This document shows positions 49,262 to 61,473 of a stretch of 64,000 nucleotides of DNA, in pieces. The notes beneath the pieces are model-generated. The model was not told the DNA's origin, ran no database searches, and saw only the letters and a program-made list of their open reading frames with translations. Position 1 is the stretch's first letter. Each line of letters starts with the position of its first letter. Source of the stretch: Cherax quadricarinatus (taxonomy: Eukaryota; Arthropoda; Malacostraca; Decapoda; Parastacidae); NCBI RefSeq assembly GCF_038502225.1, contig NC_091369.1, positions 6,550,587 to 6,614,586 on the forward strand, given 5' to 3'. The translations under genes were made by a program, and so were the position numbers.

Positions 49262-52200
49262 CTGAAATGAAAAAAAATCAAATATAAATACATAATACAT
49301 TTTTTAAATGCAGCACATAAAACTATATCATCAAAACAGGAAACTAAAACACTGCTGTGCAATGAAACTGCTCAATTTCAAATGAAAAATTAAAATGGGC
49401 ATAAAATCTGGAGAAAATACTGTAAAACAGTTTTGCTAAGCCCATATTTGGCATCTTTTTGTAAAGCTGTAAAGATAAGGTTTTATTTTTTGAGTTAAAA
49501 ATTGTGCAAGACTAATAATAATATATATACAGTGGAACCTTGGTTTTTGTGATTAATTCGTTCCAGAAAGTCTGACGAAAACTGAACTGTACAAAAACTG
49601 AATTAATATTTTCCATAAGAAATAATGTAAATCCAATTAATCTGTTCTAGACACCCAAAAATATTAACAAAAATACATTTTATAGAGAATAACTATAGTT
49701 TTACATACAGAAACCTCTTCAAGGGGGGCTCCTTGGCGTGGTGAAGAGGCTCTTGGTCTGAGGAATTAGACCTATCGGTCTTCTTCCTCAGACCGAACCT
49801 AATTACCCCCCAATCTCCCCTCCCCTATCCCATCCTCCCCATCCTCCCCTTTTTCCTTTCCTCCTCCTCCTCCCCACTCCTCCCTTTTGCCCTTCCTCTT
49901 TTTGTCCTTTGGGATTTCTCCCACAGGCACGCTAGTTCCTAGGTAGAGGAAAGGACACCGGGGTCGATCCCATTCCGTTGAGGTTTCTTGGCGGTGGCGT
50001 AGTTTGCCGTGGAATCTGGATTGCCTAGGGATGTCCCGATCCCTCTCCGGTATCCCAGAGTAGCTTTGGGTGTCTTTTGGGCGACGGGTGTATCTCTGGA
50101 AGCCACCTTTCGGATTCCGGGGGTGGTGGCTGAAGGAGGTATGCTTTGTGGCGGATATCCGGCCGCCCTCTCTTTTGTCCACCGAGGTAGCTCGGCAGAT
50201 GTGAGGTTGCTATCCCAGATTGCTGGTTTACTGGCATGAAGGGTAGGGTATGGCACGGGTTCCATGCTGCATCTGCGCTACTAGCGGTGTCGAGTCCTCT
50301 TGGGCGCGGAGGGAGATTTCTGGCCCTTTCATTCCTCCTAGGAACTATCCCTCCCCGGTCCCCCCTTTTTTTTTCTTTTTTTTATTTTTATTTTCTTTTC
50401 TTTCTTTTTTTTTCTTAAAAACAAAAAGAAAGAAGTAACCTAACCATGGCAGCCCTAGTCCATGAACCTTTTACCCCCGGGCCCCTTCTTGATACCGCAC
50501 CCCGTTCTGACCCCGCCTCGTCTTTGGACCACTCTTCAGACATTCCTCATGCCTCTGTACCTATTGCCGGTGCTGTTTCCTCACCTGCTTCAGGTACTGA
50601 GGCCTCGACTGACTCCTTCGATTTATCAGACCTTCGCTCTCCTCTGACTATGCTTCCGGCCTCTCCCTCTACGGTGCGGCAATTTTCAAATCGCCGACCC
50701 GTTCCACGTCGGACCAACTCTGGTCCCACGCCTAAACGTCAACGACAATTACCTGCTGATGATACTTCTCCACCTTCACCTTCTCGTTCTTCTCAGAAAA
50801 GATCGACACGTCCTTCACTACCTTTCCACGCTCAGTTTCAGACTGAACAGTGGACTAAATTCTTCACTTTGCGACCAACTTCCTCTACTGCCTATCTTTC
50901 TGACCATAGTATTGGCAAGGCACTCCTACGCCATGTTGGTAAAGATATTTCTTTTCATGCTCTTAAGAGCGGTACGCGCATCATTACCGTACAGAATGCT
51001 ACCCAGGCTCGTGAGCTCTCTCGTCTTTCCCATATAGATACTGTTCCTGTCACCCTTGAAAAACATCATTCCCTCAATTCTTGTAGTGGTACCGTTATTC
51101 TGCCCCATACCATAGTTCAACAAAATTTCCAGACATGCGGCACCGACATTCTAGAACAGCTGGAACTCCAAGATCTCCCAATCCTCAAGGTAGACACTTA
51201 CGTTCTTCCTGCCCGTGGGCGGAGACGATACCCTAGCAATGTGGCTCGTTTAACTTTTGACAGCCGAGAACTCCCATCCTCAGTTTATATAGCAGGACAT
51301 CGGTTACAAGTTCGAAAGGTGATCCCTACACCACAACAGTGTAGAAATTGCTGGCGATTTGGCCATCCAGCGAAATATTGCAGATCTATCGCCGAATGCC
51401 CAGTCTGTGGTGCCGATGACCATTCTAATACGTCTTGCAATCGATCTCCCTCTTGCCTTAACTGTCATGAGGCTCACCCTTCGTACTCTCGCCGTTGTCA
51501 GGTCTATTTAAACGAGCGGGAAATCCGTTACCTCAAAGAGACAGAAGGTCTCCCTTATGCCATGGCAGTTTCTCATCTCCGCCTCCAAGGGAGACTCCCA
51601 CGTGTTTCTTATTCCCGTGTTTCAAAACGTCCCCCCACTTCTGGTATCCCATCTTCTACACCCACCTCTGTGGTTACCTCTCCCATAATCACTCCTGTAT
51701 CTAATCCTTTTGCTGTCCTCGGCTCAGACGTCCCTACTTCAACGCCTCAGTCTAATCTCGCTTCTTCGAGTTCTCTCTTACAAGCCTCAGTATCGACGAG
51801 ACCTCGTACGACACCTCTTCCCAATCGTCCCTCTACTTCTCAAAAGTCAAAAAAAGGTCCGGTAACACCTCCTACCCATCTTCCACCTCCTCATTTTACC
51901 CTCCCTGTCTCTGTCCCTAGTTCTTCCCCTCTCACTGGCTCAGTTACAAGTGCAGAGGTTCACCCTCCTCCTCGTAATGTACCTTCCTCCCCTGTTCCCT
52001 CCCAAGTTTCTTCCTCTTCTGCCACCTCCCAGGTTCCTGTCTCTTCTGTCCCCTGCCACGCTTCTCCAGTTCCCTCCACCCTTTCGCCCCCCCCTACCTT
52101 GGTACAGTCCAATACAGTTCCAATCTTTACTCATCCTCCCCCTACCATTCCCAATATTGTCTCCCATACGACATCTCTGAATTCTGAAACACTTGAAGCA

Positions 52201-55200
52201 ATCTCTGAATATATTGCAGAGACCAAACCATCAATGGACACTGATCCACCTTCCGCTCTTTCTCTCTCCTCTGCTCCATCTGCGCAACTCCTTTCTTCAC
52301 AGCGCACCGTTCCTTCGCTGCTTGAACATTTTCCACTGCCTCCGCATGTGGACTTTTCTAACCCTCCTAGTCCGTAGGAACCCTTACCTGCGGATTTCAA
52401 GTATCTTTATCATTGCCATTCATGGCCTTTTTACAGTGGAATATACGTGGCCTCAGGGGTAATCGGGGTGAGCTTCAGATGTTACTCTCCCAGTTTGCCC
52501 CTGTTGGTGTTTGCTTACAGGAACCAAAATTACACTCTGCTGTTATTTCTCACATCTCAGGCTATAATTTATTGTATTCTTCAGATCCTTTTCCTGATGG
52601 GACCTTTAATGAAAGTGCCCTTCTTCTCCGCACTGATATTCCGTACCATCAGCTATTTGTTCATACTTCGCTGCATTACACAGCAGCCCGTATCCACTTA
52701 CATAGGTGGTATACGCTCTGTTCTTTATATCTCTCTCCTTCTCGGGCATTATCTATTCCGGATTTTGCCTTCCTTGTTTCGTCATTACCGCCACCAATTC
52801 TGTTACTTGGTGATTTTAATGCCCACCATTTCCTCTGGGGAGGGTCTCACTGTGATTCCCGTGGAATTCAGTTAGAGGCTTTTCTTGCCACCCACCCCCT
52901 CCATGTTTTAAATACAGGTACTCACACCCATTTTGATCCTCGGACTCATACTCTCTCTTGCATCGATCTCTCAGTTTGCTCTTCCTCCGCCGCATTAGAC
53001 TTTACTTGGTCTGTTCTCCCGGACTTACATGACAGTGATCATTTCCCAATCATTCTTACTTCCCCTTCATATTCGCCACCTCTTCGCACCCCACGCTGGC
53101 AATTTAATCGGGCAAATTGGAACCTTTACTCACACCTGACTGTTTTTAAAGAGGTTCCTTCTTCGTCCTCCATCGATGAGCTTTTACACCTCTTCTCATC
53201 CTCCGTTTTCACCGCAGCTTCTCATTCTATACCCCAAACTTCGAGCAGGCATTCTCAGAAATGCGTGCCCTGGTGGTCTCCTGCTTGTGCTCGTGCAGTA
53301 CGTTTGAAACGCGCTGCATGGGGCAGGTACCGGTACAATAGAACCACAGAGCGACTCCTTGATTTTAAACAGAAGCGTGCGATCGCTCGCCGTGTCATCC
53401 GTGACGCTAAACGCACTTGCTGGCGAGATTATGTCTCCACCATCACCTCTGCTTCCTCTATGAGTGCAGTCTGGAAAAAAGTACGAAAACTGAGTGGTAA
53501 ATATTCTCCTGACCCGGCTCCTGTTCTGCGGGTTGCCGGTGTTGATATAGCAAACCCACTAGATGTTGCCAATGAAATTGGCAATCATCTGGTCCGTATT
53601 TCTCAGGGACTCCATCTATGCCCCTCATTTCTTTCCTCAAAGTCTGCCAGAGAGTTAGCACCCTTGGACTTTTCTTCTCTCAGAGAAGAACAGTATAATG
53701 TGCCTTTTACACTTCAAGAACTGGAGGCAACACTCTCAGCTTGTCGATCATCGGCAGCTGGGCCCGACGACATTCATATTCGTATGCTACAACATTTACA
53801 TCAGTCAGCCCTTGCAGTCCTATTACGCCTTTACAATCTTATTTGGTCACAAGGAGTTCTTCCACAGCTGTGGAAATCCGCCATTGTTCTCCCTTTCCGC
53901 AAACCAGGCACTACGGGACATGAAACCTCCCACTATCGTCCCATTGCTCTTACCAGTGCAGTTTGCAAAGTAATGGAACGTCTAGTAAATAGACGTTTAG
54001 TGTGGTATTTAGAGACACACAACAGTCTCTCCACTCGTCAATATGGCTTTCGTAAGGGACGTTCTACCATAGACCCCTTACTGCGCTTGGATACGTATGT
54101 TCATAATGCCTTTGCGAATAACCACTCAGTTATTGCCATATTTTTTGATCTTGAGAAGGCATATGACACAACTTGGAGGTATAATATTTTAGCCCAAGCC
54201 CACTCCTTAGGCCTTCGAGGCAATCTACCATCCTTCCTTAAGAACTTTTTAACTGACAGGCATTTCCGTGTTCGGGTTAATAATGTGCTCTCCCCGGACT
54301 TTATCCAAGCTGAAGGTGTCCCCCAGGGATGTGTTCTGAGCACAACACTTTTTCTCCTTGCTATTAATGATTTGGCCTCTAGTCTTCCATCAAATATTTG
54401 GTCATCACTCTATGTTGATGACTTCGCTATTGCCTGTGCAGGCGCTGACTGTCACCTCCTTACAGTTTCTCTCCAGCATGCAGTCGACCGTGTTTCCAAT
54501 TGGGCCACCACACATGGGTTTAAATTTTCCAGCACTAAAACCCACCAAATCACTTTCACTAGACGCTCTGTCATCTCTGATCATCCTTTGTACCTCTATG
54601 GCTCACGTATCCCTGAACGTGATACAGTCAAGTTTCTGGGCCTCCTCTTTGATCGTAGGTTATCCTGGAAACCTCACATTACCTCTCTGAAGGCAACTTG
54701 TCACAGCCGGCTGAACCTTCTTAAAACCCTTGCTCATCTTTCGTGGGGAGCTGATCGTCGAACCCTCCTTCACCTACATTCCACCCTTATTTTATCGAAA
54801 CTTGATTATGGTGACCAGATCTATTCAGCGGCATCTCCTGCTACTCTCTCTAGCCTTAACCCCATTCATCACCAAGGATTACGTTTATGCCTTGGTGCTT
54901 TTCGCTCTTCCCCTGTCGAAAGCCTCTATGCAGAAGCGAACGTTCCATCCTTATCCGATCGCCGTGATGCCCATTGCCTGCGCTACTATGTACGCTCTCA
55001 TGATCTCCGCAATCCTTCCATTTATAGAATGGTCACTGATATTAGTAGACATTCTTTATTTGTTCGCCGCCCCTGCTTACTCCGTCCCTTCTCTCTTCGC
55101 CTTCATTCGCTCTTGTCTTCTCTTCAACTACCACCTTTCTATGTACATGTAGCATCACACTTTTCCCTACCCCCCTGGGAAGTTCCAGCTGTTCGAGTCT

Positions 55201-58200
55201 GTTCTTTCTCCCTCCCTTGCTCGAAAGCCCAACTGTCTACGGTCGCTTCCCGCTCTCTTTTTCTTGACCACTTTCACTCTCATTCTCATGCCATTGCTGT
55301 GTACACAGATGGCTCTAAGTCTTCTGACGGCGTAGGATTCGCAGCAGTGTTTCCGGACAGCGTCGTACAAGGGCATTTACTATCTTCAGCTAGTATTTTT
55401 ACTGCTGAATTATATGCCATCCTTACAGCACTTATCCGTATTGCATCTATGCCTGTGTCATCATTTGTGGTTGTCTCAGACTCCCTTAGTGCTTTACAGG
55501 CTATACAAAAATTTGATACACCTCACCCCTTAGTCCTCCGTATCCAACTTTGGCTACGCCGCATCTTTACTAAGCATAAAGATATTGTTTTTTGTTGGGT
55601 CCCTGGTCATGTTGACGTACAGGGCAATGAACAGGCAGACACTGCTGCGCGGTCAGCAGTACATGACCTACCAGTTTCTTATAGAGGTATTCCATGTACG
55701 GACTATTTTGCTGTAATATCTTCCCACCTTCACACCCGTTGGCAACAACGTTGGTCTACTATGCTCGGCAACAAACTTCAGTCTATTAAACCGAGTATAG
55801 GTTACTGGCCGTCTTCTTATCACCAGTGTCGAGGTTGGGAGACTACTCTCTCCCGTCTTCGCATTGGCCATACTCGTCTTACTCATGGATATCTCATGGA
55901 GAGGCGTCTTGCTCCTCTCTGTGAGAATTGCCAAGCTCCATTATCAGTCAGCCACATTCTGTTGGACTGCCCACTTTATCAACGAGCACGCAGAATTTAC
56001 CTCTGTCGTCGTCTTCGCCCCGCTGCTCTCTCTTTACCTTCCCTTCTCGCTGATGGACCCACCTTTCATCCGGACTCTCTCATTGACTTTTTGACAACGA
56101 CTGACTTACTCCACAAATTTTGATACTTTCAGCCCTTTCTACTTGTATCTCTTGCTACCCTCTACCCCCGTACTATCCCCTGCCCCGCTGTTTGCTGTAA
56201 CCTGCTGATCATCCCCCCTCCCTTCTGCCATCCAATTCCCTTGCTTCCTTCCCTACCCTGCAGCGCTGTATAGCCCTTGTGGCTTAGCGCTTCTTTTTGA
56301 TTATAATAATAATTACATACAGAAAACAATGAGAAATAAATATAAATGACTAATGAAATGGATAAATGAACATTTAACATCACTTTTACCTTTACTGAAG
56401 ACTTGTTGGTGAATGGAAGATGGCGAGGAGGGGAAAGGGAGGAAAGGTTATTGTCTGGAAGGGGAATCCCATTCCATAAGGGCTTCAGGTATCAAGGCCC
56501 TATCTGGGGTTACTTCCCTTCTCTCTCTTTTATTGGCTGTAGGACCAGCTTAAGAATCACTGTATCCGTCACACAAGAAATCTGTCCAGAGAGATCTGTT
56601 TCTGGCGTCTCTAAGATTTGCCTAAAATGGGACAAGACATTGTCACTGAACATGTTGCAGACACGGCTTGCAACAGCTTTGTTAGGGTGATATTTCTCCA
56701 CAGAACTTTGCAACTCACTCCACTTTGCACACATGTCCTTAATTACTGAAGAAGGCACATTTTCCCCTCTCTGTTCTTCCTCCTCTGAAGCAATTTCCTT
56801 AGCTGCAGTCTGTTGCTGTTCCAGCTGAAGGTGTTGCAGCTCTTCAGTGGTCAGCTCTTCCCTGTGGTCGTCCAACTCTTCCACATCCTGGCCACTCACA
56901 TCCAACTTCATGAACTTCCCCAAAGACACAATAGATTCCACAACAGGCATAGGGTCATCAGGGTCAGCCTCAAACCCTTCAAAATCTATCTCTTGGACAC
57001 AATCTGGCCACAATTTTCTCCAAGCAGAGTTCATCATCCTGGAAGTCACTTCCTGCCAAGCCTTATCTATGAGGCGTTTTTCTCGCCTTCTTTATCGGAA
57101 CTTTCTTTGGCCCCATGGTGGCTTATTTAGCAGTAGCACTCAATAAACAAGCACAAAAAACAATGGATTATTATGAAATGTTTCGGATGAATGCATGGGT
57201 TAATGCTCACTCAACAACAAAGGCAGACCAGGTCTCTCGGCGCTCGAGTGGCCGAGTGACACGGGCAGGCAGGCTGACATGTTTGGTATGGACCATTTTC
57301 AACTCTACGAAAACCGAGGTGATGTACGAAAACTGGGACAAAATTTTGACAGAAAAAGTTGACGAAAACTGGGGTGTACGAAAACCGAGGTTCCACTGTA
57401 ATTTGAAAGTATCTTTGGTATATTTTTTTTAACACATCGGCAGTTTCCCACCAAGGCAGGGTGACCCAAAAAGAAAGAAAAATACTTTCATCATTCAACA
57501 CTTTCACCATCACTCATACGTAATCACTGTCTCTGCAGAGGCGCTCAGATATGACAGTTGAGAGGTCCCTCAAACTGCTAATATCCCATACCCCTCCTTT
57601 AGAGTGCAGGCATTGTACTTCCCATTTCCAGGACTCAAGTCCAGCTAACTTGTTTCCCTGAATCCCTTCACAAAACATTACCCTGCTCACACTCTTAACA
57701 GTTCATCAGGTATTATTATTATAATATTTATGAGAAGTGCTAAAACCATAGGGCTCATATATTCCCCTACTGCCACTACCAGTATTACCTCTACCACTCC
57801 CTTCTTTCTTCCTCTCGTTGTCCCATCCCTGTCCCCCTTGCCTATATATATACGTAGTGGCTCCCTCACTCGTATTAGAATGACTTGTACATGGCCCAAG
57901 TCTGACTGAAACGTCATCATAAACTCTCTCTCTCTGAAGCATCATAAACTCTCTCTCTCTGAAACATCATAAACTCTCTCTCTCCTATGGTATTGTATTG
58001 TGCCTTATTATTTAAAGGATAAATCTCTGCAACAAAATTGGCTTTTCATTGTCAGAGCTGAGATTTCACTGAAATAACTATATAAGGAATGTGTACTTTT
58101 AACTTGATGCTTTTTTAAAACTAATTTTTGTGGAAAAATAGAAATCTAGACTTGGAGGCTTTCCTGTCAACTTCAATGATGTGAACAACTGAGGCACTAT

Positions 58201-61200
58201 GTATATAATCATGTACACCTAAAACTAATCACCTTTTGAATATATCTAATAATTTTTTTTTTTTTGTCAGATGCCCTTAATAGATTTATAGCACACTATA
58301 ACTAGAGTATGGCCAGCAACGTGGTGGGCATAGCTGATTGGGTCAGGTGACTGCACCATCTCTTAAGTTGTTGTCATGTTATGCTATTGGCTCCTTTTTC
58401 CAAAAATAAAAATGGAACTTTGCATTACACTCTCGTTTTATTACACAGAGAATCAAACACATATAAGAAAAACAAAAGAGCAAATTTTCAAAATAAGGAC
58501 AGCTTACCATAACTGCTGTTAACAATGCACTAGTAAATGAAGCATTTTGGGTTGCAACTGCTTTCAAAGCCATAGTTAGCTGAGGGATGTTGCCTGGTAT
58601 TTCTTTGTATGCCATCACAGCCTCTTTCAGCCAATGTGACTGACCTTCACCATATAATACCTGCACCACCTCAAGAGGCATAGCTAACTTCTTGGGTTCA
58701 AAGGAATTCGTCTTTTCACTAGTTGAATCTGCTCAATACAAGATTAAAAATCATATAAGTTTTTAATAAAAGCAAAATCATTTTACTAATAATTTTTAGA
58801 TGTATCTCTCTGATAAATAGCTGTTATACTACATAATGCAAAACCATGGAGTCTGTTGAATATTTATTTCAATCATATATGTACCTTGGATTTATGAAAA
58901 TAGGAGTTGCTACAGAAAGCTGATCTTACTCTAGAATTAGTCATGTAACTGACTGAATTTTACCTTTGCAAAACAATATAAAAAAATGTAATGCATACAC
59001 AGCAAGTAAGACTGTTGTAGGTAATGATAATAAATTTACCAGTTGTGAGAGAGAGCAAATATCAAAGAGCTGTTCTAATTAACAGTAAAAAAATAAGTGT
59101 TTCTGTAATAGCTTGGGATATACAATATAACAATCATGCATCTTAACAGAGATATATACATTTGACCAAGTCCATCAAAAATCACACACATTACCAATGG
59201 TTTGGTGGGGACTCATATCACAGGCTGTAATTAAAGTTGCAATAACAGAATGTAGATGACCAAAGTCTTGAGCCTGTACTGATGACCACCTCCGCTTATC
59301 TGAGTCTGGTGGTCCCACCAGAAAACTGACAAGACTTGAGAACCCACCCAAGTTAAGGATCTGTTGGCACTGGACACTGCCCTGTACAAAAGCAATGAAT
59401 TCAATAAGTACCCATATATTTTTGTCAGCCAATAAAGTATAATGGAAGAGTTTAGGTCGTTAAAATTTCATCATACAGATTTGATAGTGATTAAGTGATA
59501 TCAACAGTCCACAATAAAAAATAAGAATTTAGTCTCACTGTTATTGGTTTTATTTACACTACACTTCAACTGGAGGCTTAAAATTTTCTCAATTATTTAA
59601 TGTTTTTAACATGTATTTCATCTGCACATCTCGGGCAAGACAGTGATAGTGTAAATGATGGTGAAAGTGTTTCTTTTTCAGGTCACCCTGCCTCGGTGGG
59701 AGACAGCATTAAAAAAATAATTTTTTTTTTGTTCCTGTTTACTTAACTTGCTTCTTTCTTTAGTCTATCTTGTTTTCTAAAACCTACTTAAAACCCTTAA
59801 AATACCAGGCGCAGTGCATATAAATTTTATCAACATAAGGCCTAATCCCATTATCTATAGTAAGCACAGGTTTATTTTTTCTCCTAAAGGCATTAACATG
59901 GTAAGCAACCAAACTGGTTGGGAACCAGTTCATCTTCATATATGTTCTTTCTTTCAACAAACCGGCCATCTCCCACTGATTCAGGGTGACCCAATAAACA
60001 AAAACAAACAAACAAACACACACACACATACATACATACATACATGCATACATGCATACATGCATACATACATGCATACATGCATACATACATACATACA
60101 TTCTCCATGGGGAAGTGGAAAAGAATTGTTCTTCCACAAGCCATGCATGGATTTTTGTTTCTTTTTTTGGGTCACCCTGGCCATCTCTAACCAAGGCAGG
60201 GTGACCAAAAAAGAAACACTTTCACCATCTTTTCTTTCTTTCTTTCAACACACCGGCCGTATCCCACTGTGGCAGGGTGGCCCAAAAGGAAAAACGAAAG
60301 TTTCTCCTTTTACATTTAGTATTATATACAGGAGAAGAGGTTACTAGCCCCTTGCTCCCGGCATTTTAGTCGCCTCCTACAACATGCATGGCTTACGGAG
60401 GAAGAATTCTGTTCCACTTCCCCATGGAGGTAAGAGAAAATAAACAAGAACAAGAACTAGTAAGAAAATAGAAGAAAACCCAGAGGGGTGTGTATATATA
60501 TGCTTGTACATGTATGTGTAGTGTGACCTAAGTGTAAGTAGAAGTAGCAAAACGTACCTGAAACCTTGCATGTTTATGAAACGGAAAAATGGACACCAGC
60601 AATCCTACCATCATGTAAAACAATTACAGGCTTTCGTTTTACACTCACTTGGCAGGACGGTAGGACCTCCCTGGGCGGTTGCTGTCGACCAACCTACTAC
60701 CATCATTCACACATAATCACTGTCTTTGCAGAGGTGTGCATATTCCACAATTCAGATGTCACTCCAAACAGCAAATATCCTAAACCCCTCCTTTAAAGTG
60801 CAGGCATTGTACTTCCCGGCTCCAGGACTCAAGTCTGGCTAACCAGTTTCCCTGACTTCCTTCACAGAATATTACCCTGTATGTGTGTGTATCCAGGTAT
60901 TTCAACTGATGACTTTATGATTCACGAAATCGTAATGACACGATTGCAAACAAATCACGGTACGGGCGGGGATTGAACTCACAGCTAGTGAGTCGTAAAA
61001 CTCCAGACCAGCGCGTTAGCCACTGGGCCAGCTGGCTACAATAAGATTCATCCAACTAGGTATATTTATACACCACAGGATAAGTCATGATGACTTAAGC
61101 TAGAATTCATCACAGCCACACTGGTGGGAGATTCATCTGTATAAACTTGCATTTGTGGTCACAGTGGTGCCTATGCTAACCTTCCTATGGTGTATAAATA

Positions 61201-61423
61201 CATACCTAGTTGGATGAATCTTACTGTAGCCATCTGGCTCAGTGGCTAACACCCCGGTCTACAGTTTTACAACTCACTAGCCGCAGTTCAATCCCACACG
61301 TACTGTGGTTTGATGACTTCATATGAGTGTGGATGTCCTGAGTGAATGATCTGATATGATTTGATTATATTAGGATGATTAAGAAAGGTATCCCTACTCT
61401 CTTATACCAGTCTCTGTCAATAC

Positions 61424-61473
<50 letters not shown>

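Larger units (their letters stand above)
49714..56312 (+). mobile_element. Full-length I-like (RNase H-bearing) non-LTR retrotransposon, apparently intact
   Basis: 6.6 kb, flanked by a perfect 13-bp duplication TTACATACAGAAA (49701-49713 and 56313-56325). A 5' UTR of 732 bp precedes ORF1 (50446-52377), ORF2 (52413-56123) and a 3' UTR ending AGCGCTTC…TTATAATAATAA. APE endonuclease, RT and RNase H with a final Cys/His knuckle place it near the I clade. Perfect duplication and two open frames indicate a recent insertion. It sits inside a Tigger remnant. Confidence 0.93.
49530..57398 (-). mobile_element. Tigger (pogo-type) DNA transposon remnant, internally deleted and split by a LINE
   Basis: Terminal inverted repeats CAGTGGAACCTTGGTTTTTG (left) and its complement, ending CGAGGTTCCACTG (right), are flanked by TA dinucleotides, the usual Tc1/mariner/pogo target. 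Without the LINE at 49714-56312 it is about 1.26 kb, shorter than autonomous Tigger elements. Transposase remnants are on the minus strand. Confidence 0.82.

Noticed and set aside
59784..60347. Several Cys/Met/Tyr- and His/Thr-repeat frames
   Set aside because: They read through the CATA/CATG microsatellite on both strands.
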